Part shown: one piece after another, positions 9,449 through 16,745 of the stretch | Numbering within the stretch: the first letter of the stretch is position 1 | Layout: the number at the start of each line of letters is the position of its first letter | NCBI RefSeq assembly: GCF_000295095.1 | Contig: NZ_JH806633.1 | Span: 700,187-743,450 of the forward strand | Origin: Actinomyces timonensis DSM 23838 | Lineage (GTDB): Bacteria; Actinomycetota; Actinomycetes; Actinomycetales; Actinomycetaceae | Reading direction: 5' to 3' | Length of the DNA stretch: 43,264 bases | Program-made: the position numbers and the translations under genes | Notes under the pieces: generated by a model | Seen by the model: only the letters and a program-made list of their open reading frames with translations | The model's database searches: none | Told to the model about the DNA's origin: nothing

Positions 9449-11637
9449 GCGCGACGCTCCGCGACCAGCGCTGCGGCCGCTTCGTACAGATCCCGGTTGA
9501 TCCGCCCCACCTGGCGCCGGCGCCAGTCTTCGAGATCGGTGCCCTTGACCCACGAGTTGAAGGCGCCCATGGCCGGCCCGGATGGGACGAGGTAGTCCAC
9601 CTGACGATCGGGGTCACCCTCAATCGCCAGGACAGCGCAACGGTCGAGGTGCGCCCGGAAGACTGCGGCCATCACCATCCGTCCGTCCTTCTCACCAGCC
9701 TCGAGCGCTCCGGCGGACTCGGCGCGGGCCCGGGCGTCGGCGAAGCTCTCACCCAGAACACGTCGCTCGACCTGGTCGCGCGTCCGCTCGTCCACCTCGT
9801 CCCAGGACGTGAAGCGCTCGTAGATGTCGCGCAGGCGCTGGGCACGTGCCGCGAACAGCACACCTCGACGCATCACCTGCATCCGCGTGCCCAGTTCGAA
9901 GGCAACAGCCGACGGCGCGTCAGTGGTGTCCTGGATCTCACAGGCGGCAAGCATGTCCTTGACATGGTCACTGGTGGCAGCCTCAACCGTGCACTGGTTG
10001 ATAGAGCCAGTCATGACGAACTCCGCGCCCATGACCAGCGCCGCCGCCACTGCCTCGGGGGCGCCCAGCCCTCCTGACAGCCCCACCGGCAAAGGGTGCG
10101 CCAGCCCCCGGGCAAGGGCCTCGTCACGAAGCCTGATGAAAGTGGGGAGGACCGCCATCGCGGGAGCGTGGTCAGTCACCCAGCCGCCCTGCGACTCCGC
10201 GCACAGCCAGCTCGCTGTCGCGACGTCGGCCGCGAGCCGGCCCTCCGTCTCAGTCAGCCGACCACTGCCCACCAGCCGGGAGACCATGTCAGCAGGAGCA
10301 GGCGCGCAGAAGCTCCTGGCCACTTCCGGACGCGAGGTCTTGCACAGGATCTGGTGCGGTAGCACCACCCCATCCTTGCCCCGGGTCGCGCCGCTCAGGC
10401 GGAAACGGACGAGGGAGGGGGACACGCTCACGTAGCCCGAGGCCTCCAGCCAGGGCACTCGGTGACGGAGCGCGACGTCGACCAGCGCGGCTTCGCGGTC
10501 CGGGTCACGCCAGGAATGGGAGACAGCGAGCGCCCAGTCCCGCTGCCCCGCCAGAGCGGCCGTCCTCACAACACGCTCCTCAACCTCCTGGAGGCTGAGA
10601 CCCTCTGTCCCGAGCACGGCCAGGACACCCTCGGCCGCAGCCGCGGCGACAAGCTCCGGACCGCTGACTCCGCGGTGCATACTGCCGCACACCATTGGCA
10701 GGGACTCGGATGGCTCCGACGACGCCGCTCCATCCTGCCCCGGTTCCCCAGGCTGCGAGCCCGGAGCCGAGTCACCCTTCTCCACCAGCGGCACCGCGTC
10801 ACGCTCGATGGAGCGCTGCAGTCCGGTCAGAACAGATCCTGGCCCCACCTCAGTGAATGTCGTCACACCGCGGCCCATCAGGTAGCGCATCGACTCGCTC
10901 CACCGCACGGGGCTGGAGATCTGGCGCGCAAGCGTTTCCGCGATTTCACCGGGCACGTGCGGACGGGCTGTCACATTGGCCACCACGGAAAACCTCGGCG
11001 GGTTGAACGTCATTCCTGAGATGTAATCAGCGAAATCCGCCCGGGCGGCCTCCATGTATCGGGAGTGGAAGGCGCCACTCACATTGAGCGGAACGTAGCG
11101 GGCACCGTGCCGCTCAAACACCTCGCGGGCGCGCTCGACATCGTCCGCCATGCCCGCCACCACGCACTGCCTGGGCGAGTTGATGTTCGCCAGGTCGATA
11201 GTGTCAAGAGCCTCCTCCTTCATCACCTCCCGCACAGCGGTCTCGTCAAGGCCAAGCACTGCGGCCATACCACCGCCACGAGCCTGGGCCATAAGCGCTC
11301 CACGTCGCTGCACCATGCGCAGACCAGTCTCGAAGTCGAACACCTCAGCGGCGAAAAGCGCCGCGAACTCGCCGAGGCTATGACCGGCGACGAAGTCAGG
11401 GACGGTCTTGCCCTCATCGCGACACCGCAGCCACGACAGCGCGTCGACCGTGTAAAGGGCGGGCTGGGTGAACTCGGTGCTGGAGAGCTGCCCTTCAGGA
11501 TCCTCGACGCACAGCCTCTCCAAGGAGTATCCCAGGATGTCGTCAGCAGCAGCGACCTGCTCCGGGTACCGACGGAACAGGTCAGCCCCCATCCCGACAT
11601 GCTGGGAACCCTGACCCGGGAACAAGTAGGCGATCAT
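9445..11637 (-). CDS. Trans-acting malonyl acyltransferase fused to PfaD-type enoylreductase (AT-ER)
   Basis: A fusion of about 730 residues. Residues 1-285 are a FabD-like acyltransferase: FPGQGSQ at the start, nucleophile Ser87 in GHSLGE, the carboxylate-binding Arg (about 112, in VQRRGALM) and the His of SGAFHS. It should load malonyl onto ACPs of synthases that lack their own AT. After a Ser/Pro/Gly-rich linker, residues 325-730 form a PfaD-like flavin enoylreductase related to 2-nitropropane dioxygenase, with LSGGLGAPEAVAAALVMGA and MTGSINQCTVEA. The same AT-ER order occurs in trans-AT pathways such as bacillaene (BaeE). The open frame continues upstream to 12243, but that extension lies over the KS gene and reads as non-protein. 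The ATG at 11637 has GAGGAG upstream and begins right at the FabD consensus. Confidence 0.92.
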   Translation of the reverse strand: MIAYLFPGQGSQHVGMGADLFRRYPEQVAAADDILGYSLERLCVEDPEGQLSSTEFTQPALYTVDALSWLRCRDEGKTVPDFVAGHSLGEFAALFAAEVFDFETGLRMVQRRGALMAQARGGGMAAVLGLDETAVREVMKEEALDTIDLANINSPRQCVVAGMADDVERAREVFERHGARYVPLNVSGAFHSRYMEAARADFADYISGMTFNPPRFSVVANVTARPHVPGEIAETLARQISSPVRWSESMRYLMGRGVTTFTEVGPGSVLTGLQRSIERDAVPLVEKGDSAPGSQPGEPGQDGAASSEPSESLPMVCGSMHRGVSGPELVAAAAAEGVLAVLGTEGLSLQEVEERVVRTAALAGQRDWALAVSHSWRDPDREAALVDVALRHRVPWLEASGYVSVSPSLVRFRLSGATRGKDGVVLPHQILCKTSRPEVARSFCAPAPADMVSRLVGSGRLTETEGRLAADVATASWLCAESQGGWVTDHAPAMAVLPTFIRLRDEALARGLAHPLPVGLSGGLGAPEAVAAALVMGAEFVMTGSINQCTVEAATSDHVKDMLAACEIQDTTDAPSAVAFELGTRMQVMRRGVLFAARAQRLRDIYERFTSWDEVDERTRDQVERRVLGESFADARARAESAGALEAGEKDGRMVMAAVFRAHLDRCAVLAIEGDPDRQVDYLVPSGPAMGAFNSWVKGTDLEDWRRRQVGRINRDLYEAAAALVAERRA

Positions 11638-11674
11638 AGAAGAAGACTCCTCATTATCAGAGCTATCAGAACGG

Positions 11675-12877
11675 CTAGACACGACTGAAGACCAACGAGG
11701 TGCTGAGTCCCCCGAAGGCGAAGGCGTTGGAGACGATGTGACGCACTGGTCCGGGCTGCGGCAGCGTCGCGACGCGCGGCCCCAGGGGATCCTCAACGGG
11801 AGAGGCGTGCACCCGCTGAGCGGAGATCTGCAGCACCGAGGCGACAGCCTCCACCAGGGACGCGGTGCCGAGCGAGTGTCCGACAAGGGCCTTGGTGGCC
11901 TGCAACCACGGCCCCTCGCCGAAGACCTGCTGCACCGCCGCCCACTCGACCTCGTCGCCCTGAGAAGTACCCGTCGCGTGCATGTTGACGACGTCGACCT
12001 CTTGCGGCGCCACACCCGCTGCGGCCAGAGCGCTCCGCATCGCGCCGACCTCCCCATCGAGGGCTGGGAGGGTGCCTCTCCGCGCATCGTTACGGATCCC
12101 GAGACCAGCCAGCCGTGCGTGGACGGGCTGGCCACGTCGAGTCGCGTGGTCCGCGGACTCCAGGACCACGGCCGCGCTGGCCTCTGCCAGCACGAATCCG
12201 TGACGTGAACGATCCAGCGGCAGGCCCGGTCGGTCCGGGCCACTCAGCACCCCGACATTGGCGAAACCTTGGACAAGGGCCGGGAGGAGGCCGTCGAGCG
12301 TCCCCACGACCACAGCCATGTCGCACGCGCCGGCAGTGATCGCACGCGCCGCCGCGACAAGAGCGCAGTTGCCCGCAGCCGATGCTCCTCCGACAACAAG
12401 GCACTCCCCCCGGGCATCGCACGCCTCGGCCACTCCGGCCATGACATCCGTGGCCCACAGCCTCTGCACCACGCTGGGGCGCACCGCCTCCGGCCTCCGC
12501 GCGAAGGCGCTGCGCATCTCCTCGACGACCTCGGCCGTGGTCCTTTCCCCCGCCAGGAACACTCCGAGGCGGTCAGGGCGCACCTGGCGACCACCAGCAG
12601 CCGCCAGCGCCTCCCAGGCCGCAAGGACCGCCCAGTGCAGCGCCGCTCCGGCCCGACGGGGCAGGACGGTACCTTCAGGCACCGCGCCACGCGCCTGCAG
12701 CACTGCGAGCCGGTCAGCCGGTTCCTGCTCGATCCGCGCGACGCATGAGGAGCCGTCCCCCGGAACGGGAATGGCCTGTCCACGCCACAGCAGTGCCTCG
12801 AACTCGGCAGCGCCACAGGCCTGCGCGGCCTGCACGCCCACCCCCGTCACCACAACGGGCACGAGCCGTTCAGGCAT
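11675..12877 (-). CDS. Ketosynthase homologue with Ser for active-site Cys, probable decarboxylase of beta-branching cassette
   Basis: A free-standing KS-fold protein of about 400 residues. By eye alignment with FabF, the catalytic Cys position is Ser166, in VVGGASAAGN; its codon is TCG, read from positions 12382-12380. Both catalytic His residues remain, in NMHATGTSQGD and ALVGHSLGTAS. A Cys-to-Ser KS with intact His residues is the hallmark of the decarboxylating KS of HMG-CoA synthase cassettes (PksF, CurC and relatives), which makes acetyl-ACP from malonyl-ACP. The start at 12877 is chosen because ATGCCTGA overlaps the upstream stop; an ATG at 12907 would add ten residues of Arg-rich sequence. 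Its donor ACP and HMG-CoA synthase partners are not in the window. Confidence 0.88.
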   Translation of the reverse strand: MPERLVPVVVTGVGVQAAQACGAAEFEALLWRGQAIPVPGDGSSCVARIEQEPADRLAVLQARGAVPEGTVLPRRAGAALHWAVLAAWEALAAAGGRQVRPDRLGVFLAGERTTAEVVEEMRSAFARRPEAVRPSVVQRLWATDVMAGVAEACDARGECLVVGGASAAGNCALVAAARAITAGACDMAVVVGTLDGLLPALVQGFANVGVLSGPDRPGLPLDRSRHGFVLAEASAAVVLESADHATRRGQPVHARLAGLGIRNDARRGTLPALDGEVGAMRSALAAAGVAPQEVDVVNMHATGTSQGDEVEWAAVQQVFGEGPWLQATKALVGHSLGTASLVEAVASVLQISAQRVHASPVEDPLGPRVATLPQPGPVRHIVSNAFAFGGLSTSLVFSRV

Positions 12878-13811
12878 GGTGCGCCCGGGCCGCCAGCTGC
12901 GCGACACGTTCCACCTCCTCGATCTCTTGGTGAAACGGGGTCATGACCGCGCGCGTCGTCAGACTGCGGTCCGCCAGGCGCAGCGCTGCGGCCAACCCAC
13001 CGCCCGGAGAGAGGTCGATCACGAGACGGCGCTCCCGGCTCGGTAGCGACATGACCGTGTCGACGAGACGCATCGGCAGGCGCAGCGTCGCATAAGGATC
13101 CGGCAGGTGGGCCTCGACCTTCTGGGCGGTAGCGCAGCGCAGCACGCTGACGTCACCAGGAGGCTCCAGCCTCACCGGCTGGAGACGAGGCGCCAGGCAC
13201 GCGACATCTGGAGTGTGGAAGGCGTGCGGCACCGGCAGCACCGTAAGGGTCAGCTCCTCCTCCACCGCGCGGTCTCGCACTTCGCGCCACTGCCCGTTGC
13301 GTCCGGCAATGACCACGTGGCGATCGCAGGTGAACGACACCAGATCGACCCGAAGGCTGCGCGCGAAGGCGGGCAGAGACTTCTGCCCGTCGCCCAGGAG
13401 CGCGGCCATCCAGCCCAGAGGCATCCGACGAGTCGCGTCAGCAGCGAACTCGAGCACATAGGCCAGCGCCGAGTCGAACGTCAGTCTTCCCGCGACCACG
13501 AGGGCGATGAACTCCCCCAACGAGCTGCCCACAACAGCGGACGGAACGACGCCATGCCGCCCCAGCGCCGCGGCAAGCCCCGTCTGCGTCGCCAGCAGGG
13601 CCGCAGAGGAGAGCAGGAGATCGTCGCACGGGTCCTCGACGCGCCTGGATGGGTCGTAGATGTAGTCGAGCACACTCAAGCCGTACTGAGAGCGGGTCAC
13701 CGAGTCAGCCAGGTCGCACCTGGCAGCGAAGTCCGGGGAGCTGTCATACAGCCGAGTCCCCATCCCGAAGTACTGACCGCCCTGTCCGCCTACAAGGAAG
13801 GTCACCGACAT
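12870..13811 (-). CDS. Acyltransferase-like acyl hydrolase (editing-type, trans-AT system)
   Basis: A 313-residue FabD-fold protein with the N-terminal GGQGGQ, nucleophile Ser97 in VVGSSLGEF and the His of PHAFHT. Two features differ from malonyl transferases: the residue before the nucleophile is Ser rather than His, and the position of the malonyl-binding Arg is Phe (about residue 122, in LEFAADATRRM). Without that Arg the enzyme is unlikely to select malonyl. It fits the acyl hydrolase (AH) class of trans-AT clusters, which removes stalled acyl groups from ACPs, as PedC does. It is the first gene of the operon. No strong ribosome site is seen before the ATG, only GGTGGG. A transferase for a different acyl group remains possible. 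Confidence 0.82.
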   Translation of the reverse strand: MSVTFLVGGQGGQYFGMGTRLYDSSPDFAARCDLADSVTRSQYGLSVLDYIYDPSRRVEDPCDDLLLSSAALLATQTGLAAALGRHGVVPSAVVGSSLGEFIALVVAGRLTFDSALAYVLEFAADATRRMPLGWMAALLGDGQKSLPAFARSLRVDLVSFTCDRHVVIAGRNGQWREVRDRAVEEELTLTVLPVPHAFHTPDVACLAPRLQPVRLEPPGDVSVLRCATAQKVEAHLPDPYATLRLPMRLVDTVMSLPSRERRLVIDLSPGGGLAAALRLADRSLTTRAVMTPFHQEIEEVERVAQLAARAHHA

Positions 13812-14068
13812 GGCGCGCCCACCGGGAGTCGAGCAGGCCAGTCTGAGCGCACCAGCGCAGATGCGACGCGTGGCACCAGGCTCCGGATACCCGTCCCCCC
13901 TCCACCAACGGCGCAGCCATAGTCACATGCCATGCGGTCAGGAAGGTCAACGTGGTCGGCACGACAACGGGCAAGGAGGGAAGCACCGCTTTGGAAGGCG
14001 GCGTCCGTGACAGCCCGAGCATTCGGCCCCTGACCCCGAACAGGATGAGCGCTAGCAGAATCAAGGCA

Positions 14069-14115
14069 GTCTGCCGCCTGGGTGGCAGCCACGTGGCAGA
14101 CGCTTATATTTAAGC
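14069..14115. repeat. Inverted repeats next to the candidate polyketide promoter
   Basis: Two inverted repeats lie side by side: GTCTGCC/GGCAGAC with a 19-base spacer, and GCTTA/TAAGC around TATT. The second overlaps the proposed -10 box, so it could be an operator; the first would lie around the start of transcription. Confidence 0.4.
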
Positions 14116-14134
14116 CTTCTTGAATCTTGAGCAA
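14107..14134 (-). promoter_or_regulatory. Candidate promoter of the polyketide operon
   Basis: On the minus strand, TTGCTC (14134-14129) and TAAATA (14112-14107) are separated by 16 bases, resembling -35 and -10 boxes. The -10 lies within an arm pair GCTTA/TAAGC (14102-14115) and beside a 7-bp inverted repeat GTCTGCC/GGCAGAC (14069-14075 and 14095-14101). Transcription from here would give a leader of nearly 300 bases before the acyl hydrolase gene. This rests on sequence resemblance only. Confidence 0.35.
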
Positions 14135-14372
14135 ATGGACAGCAGACAGGGAGGAACAAACCTCACGGGTGGACGTCATAGCCCTTACTCCTTGAGAGGT
14201 GTACAGGGAACGCGCCAGCACCGAGGCGACCATGCTCGATCGCCCTAGTGCAAGACCCGAGCAACGTTAACAGCCCCAACATCGCACGTCAAGGGGGGTG
14301 GGATCCGTAGTTTGGCGGCAATTCCCGCGGGGTTCGCGCTCGCGGAGGCAGTTGCGGTCAGGGAATGAGGAC

Positions 14373-14434
14373 GGCTATCGCGGAAACGTGAGCTTATCGA
14401 CCAAGATTCATCGATAGGGCGGTCCCGCGATGCC
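14373..14434. repeat. Nested inverted repeat of unknown role
   Basis: The outer arms are GGC-T-ATCGCGG (14373-14383) and CCGCGATGCC (14425-14434), complementary over ten bases with one unpaired T. Inside them, TATCGA (14395-14400) and TCGATA (14411-14416) form a second perfect pair. It lies outside any gene and could be an operator, a structured RNA or an old element end. Confidence 0.45.
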
Positions 14435-14631
14435 TGGGAATCGGCCAGATCGGCGCTTTTCGCAGAAGTCTGTCAATCCCCGGGTTTGTGGAGGCTTGTT
14501 TATCTGGTTCCGGCTAATGGTTGTGGGTCGTGATGCGCCGACGCCAAGAGGGCGTAGAGGGGGCGGGGCCTGGCCGTCAGGATCGGTGATGCTCAAGTCG
14601 CCCAGTCCGTCCAGGAGAGGACCCGCCGCCC

Positions 14632-14790
14632 ATGACACACCGTCACGCGCCGCTGACCCCGAGGGCAGCCACAGGCTCGTGATGCGCATCGAGGCCGGCC
14701 GCCCCATCGCCCACGTCGCCGCCCAGGCGAAGGACTCCAAGCGCGGCGCCGGCAGGCGCGTGGACCGCACTCACATCCACACCGCCTGTT
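14632..14790 (+). pseudogene. Remnant of an insertion-sequence transposase (IS481-like N-terminus)
   Basis: An ATG at 14632 begins MTHRHAPLTPR, then hits a stop after 16 codons. In another frame the reading continues as HRLVMRIEAGRPIAHVAAQA, the expected next part of an IS481-type helix-turn-helix N-terminus. After that the similarity ends. It is thus a truncated, frameshifted fragment without catalytic residues. A possible left end, beginning TGTCAATCCCCGGG, lies at 14471, but no matching right end was found. The assignment rests on memory of IS481 N-termini. Confidence 0.55.
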
Positions 14791-14858
14791 ATGACCAACC
14801 ACCCGCCGCCGGAGTCCACGCCCGCGTCACCAATGTCATGGCCTCATGCACCTCGCCG

Positions 14859-14880
14859 GTGTGCTACGGTCATTTATGTG
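14859..14880 (+). promoter_or_regulatory. Extended -10 promoter giving a probably leaderless response-regulator mRNA
   Basis: TGCTACGGT (14862-14870) matches the extended -10 form TGnTAnnnT common in actinobacteria. Its last base lies seven bases before the GTG at 14878, the normal distance to the transcription start, so mRNA would begin at or next to the start codon. No ribosome binding sequence precedes this GTG, which fits leaderless translation. Confidence 0.5.
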
Positions 14881-15588
14881 GGGGCGTCTTCCTGGGGCAG
14901 GTTTGGCGGGGCGCGCGTGCTTGTCGTCGAGGACGACGTCGACCTGGCCCGGCTGATGTCCGACCACCTCTCCTCGCAGGGGTTCGCTGTCGAGCGGACT
15001 GGCGAGGCGGCCTCCGCGCTGGAGCGGATCGGTGCTGGTGGAGTAGACGTCGTGCTCCTTGACCTGATGCTGCCGCGCCTCTCGGGCGACGGTCTGCTGG
15101 CGCGTCTGCGCGAGCGTCCCGACACCCGTGACATCCCCGTCATCGTGGTCTCGGCCAAGGACGCGGTGTGGGCCAAGGTCGATTTGTTGCGCCTGGGCGC
15201 CGATGACTACCTCACCAAGCCGTTCGATCTCGATGAGCTGACCGCGCGGGTGACCGCGCTACTGCGCCGGGCCCGCCCGGCGCAAGAGGTCCCCGCGCTG
15301 CGCAGCGGTGCCCTGGTCCTTGACGTGCCCGCCCATCGTGTCCTGGTCGGTGATCAGGAGCTGGCTCTGACGCCTGCGGAGTTCACCGTCCTTGAGGCGC
15401 TGATGTCAGCCGAGCGCCGGGTGGTGTCCACGGTGTCCCTTGTCCGCCTGCTCGAGGGCGCCGGCGCGGCCTCGAGCTCTCTGAAGACCCATGTGAGCCG
15501 GTTGCGGGCCAAGATCCGCGCGCTTGACCCTGGGACCGACTACATCGAGACCGTGTGGGGGCTGGGGTACCGCATGAGCGCCGCCTGA
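14878..15588 (+). CDS. OmpR/PhoB-family response regulator
   Basis: Residues 14-130 are a receiver domain with the acidic pocket VVEDD, phosphoacceptor Asp62 in LLDLMLPRLSG and Lys114 in YLTKPF. Residues 140-235 form a winged helix (Trans_reg_C) with LTPAEFTVLEAL, a recognition region SLKTHVSRLRAKI and the ending YIETVWGLGYRM. The upstream ATG at 14791 would add 29 residues of low-complexity sequence; the GTG at 14878 is preferred because the receiver fold starts soon after and an extended -10 fits a leaderless start. Its partner is probably the kinase at 17636-18571, two genes downstream. The likely target is the repeat array at 15619-15669 in front of the ABC genes. Confidence 0.92.
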   Translation: MGASSWGRFGGARVLVVEDDVDLARLMSDHLSSQGFAVERTGEAASALERIGAGGVDVVLLDLMLPRLSGDGLLARLRERPDTRDIPVIVVSAKDAVWAKVDLLRLGADDYLTKPFDLDELTARVTALLRRARPAQEVPALRSGALVLDVPAHRVLVGDQELALTPAEFTVLEALMSAERRVVSTVSLVRLLEGAGAASSSLKTHVSRLRAKIRALDPGTDYIETVWGLGYRMSAA

Positions 15589-15618
15589 CGGGCCCGCGCG
15601 TGGGCCAGGGATGTCAGC

Positions 15619-15669
15619 CTCGACCATATCTCAACCGTTGGCCTGGTCCGCCTCGACCGTTTCTCAACT
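15619..15669 (+). promoter_or_regulatory. Two pairs of direct repeats, probable response-regulator operator
   Basis: Four heptamers lie at 15619 (CTCGACC), 15630 (CTCAACC), 15652 (CTCGACC) and 15663 (CTCAACT). Members of each pair start 11 bases apart, and the two pairs are 33 bases apart, so all face the same side of the helix. This is the spacing used by OmpR/PhoB-family dimers. The last heptamer overlaps the -35 position of a candidate -10 box TATGCT (15679-15684), as for a typical activator. Confidence 0.6.
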
Positions 15670-15678
15670 TTTCCCTCA

Positions 15679-15684
15679 TATGCT
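15679..15684 (+). promoter_or_regulatory. Candidate -10 box of the ABC transporter operon
   Basis: TATGCT stands 10 bases after the last direct repeat, and the expected -35 position (around 15656-15661) shows no consensus, as is usual for promoters that need an activator. A start near 15691 would leave a leader of about 50 bases ending in AAGGAGG before the ATG at 15744. Confidence 0.45.
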
Positions 15685-15743
15685 GGCGCCGCATTCCGCA
15701 CCCCGGGATGCTGCTGAACAGAAGCTTGCGGTGAAGGAGGATT

Positions 15744-16745
15744 ATGAGGCTCTCGTCCCCAGCGGTGGCGCCGCGGAGAAAGGGTGATTTTGTCGTACGC
15801 TCCCGGTCGTTGACCAAGAGGTATGGTGACAAGGTGGCTGTTGACGCTCTCGACCTTTCCCTGGAGCGCGGCCGCATCTACGGGCTCATCGGTCGCAACG
15901 GGGCGGGAAAGACCACCGTGATGCGCATGATCTGTGGGCTTGTCACTCCGACATCTGGTGATATTGAGCTCTTCGGCCGCTCCCCACGACGCGGCCAGGG
16001 AGTGCGCCAGGAGCAACTGCGGCGTTTGGGCTGCCTCATTGAGGCCCCTGGCCTCCAGTACGGTATGAGCGCCCGGGCCAACCTGCGGCTGCACCGTATT
16101 ATACGAGGTGTTCCGTCCGCGGATGTGGAAGGTCAGTTGCTGGAGCTTGTCGGGCTGGCCGACGTGGGGACGAAGCAGGTCGGCGAGTTCTCCCTGGGGA
16201 TGCGCCAGCGACTGGGTATCGCTGTGGCCCTGGTCGCTAGTCCCGAGTTGCTTATTCTTGACGAGCCGGTGAATGGACTTGACCCGGTTGGCGTGGTGGA
16301 GGTGAGAAACCTCCTGGTCAACCTCTGCCGTGAGCGGGGGACGACTATCCTTGTCTCCAGCCACAACTTGCCCGAGATGTACCAGACCGCCACCGACTAC
16401 CTCATCGTCGACAACGGGCGTCTGTGTGAGTCGCTCAGCCACGCTGAGCTCGAGGAGCATTGCTCCCGGTATCTGACACTGCGCGGCTCGAACGTGCCCG
16501 GGATGGTTCGCGCCCTGGAGACCATGGGTGTCGAGCGGATGCGTGTCATGTCGGACGGCAGCGTCCGCCTTCTTGACCCGCCCGACAACCGGGAGGAGCT
16601 GGTGCGCGGTCTCGTCGCCCAGGACCTTGTTCCGACCACCGTGGTCGAGGAGGGACAGAGCCTTGAGGAGTACTTCCTGTCGGTCGTCGACCACACGGCA
16701 CAGCCCGCGGACGTGAGTGAGAAGAAGGAGAATGACCGTGTCTAA
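15744..16745 (+). CDS. ABC transporter ATPase, bacitracin/lantibiotic-export type
   Basis: A 333-residue ATPase with Walker A in GRNGAGKTT, signature FSLGMRQRLG, Walker B LLILDEPVNGLD and switch His in SSHN. The C-terminal 100 residues form an accessory domain like that of BcrA-type and lantibiotic-immunity ATPases. A strong ribosome site, AAGGAGG, lies three bases before the ATG. It is the first gene after the response regulator, behind its own promoter and repeat array, and overlaps the permease gene by eight bases. The pair probably removes or senses a membrane-active compound. The substrate cannot be read from the sequence; the polyketide from the neighbouring operon is one possibility. 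Confidence 0.9.
   Translation: MRLSSPAVAPRRKGDFVVRSRSLTKRYGDKVAVDALDLSLERGRIYGLIGRNGAGKTTVMRMICGLVTPTSGDIELFGRSPRRGQGVRQEQLRRLGCLIEAPGLQYGMSARANLRLHRIIRGVPSADVEGQLLELVGLADVGTKQVGEFSLGMRQRLGIAVALVASPELLILDEPVNGLDPVGVVEVRNLLVNLCRERGTTILVSSHNLPEMYQTATDYLIVDNGRLCESLSHAELEEHCSRYLTLRGSNVPGMVRALETMGVERMRVMSDGSVRLLDPPDNREELVRGLVAQDLVPTTVVEEGQSLEEYFLSVVDHTAQPADVSEKKENDRV

Larger units (their letters stand above)
13812..14877. other. Mostly non-coding region between divergent polyketide operon and regulator genes
   Basis: This stretch of about 1.07 kb holds no convincing intact gene. It contains a candidate minus-strand promoter near 14107-14134, inverted repeats at 14069-14115 and 14373-14434, and a broken transposase start at about 14632-14790. 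Open frames here are rich in Arg, Ser and Ala and lack recognisable domains. By eye the region contains more A/T-rich patches than the core genes to the right. Confidence 0.6.

Noticed and set aside
9449-9553. Longer start for the hydratase gene
   Set aside because: The extra 35 residues are Arg/Gly/Ala-rich and lie within AT-ER coding sequence; the ATG at 9448 forms the same ATGA overlap as other genes in the operon.
11638-12243. N-terminal extension of the AT-ER protein by about 200 residues
   Set aside because: It lies over the KS gene in another frame and reads as Arg/Ser/Pro noise; the ATG at 11637 has a ribosome site and begins the FabD consensus.
13802-14233. Minus-strand open frame of 143 codons just before the acyl hydrolase gene
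   Set aside because: No recognisable domain and a Ser/Ala/Arg-rich composition. It overlaps the next start, so a leader peptide cannot be fully excluded, but nothing supports it.
14408-14770. Minus-strand open frame of 120 codons
   Set aside because: It is antisense to the insertion-sequence remnant and has no domain features.
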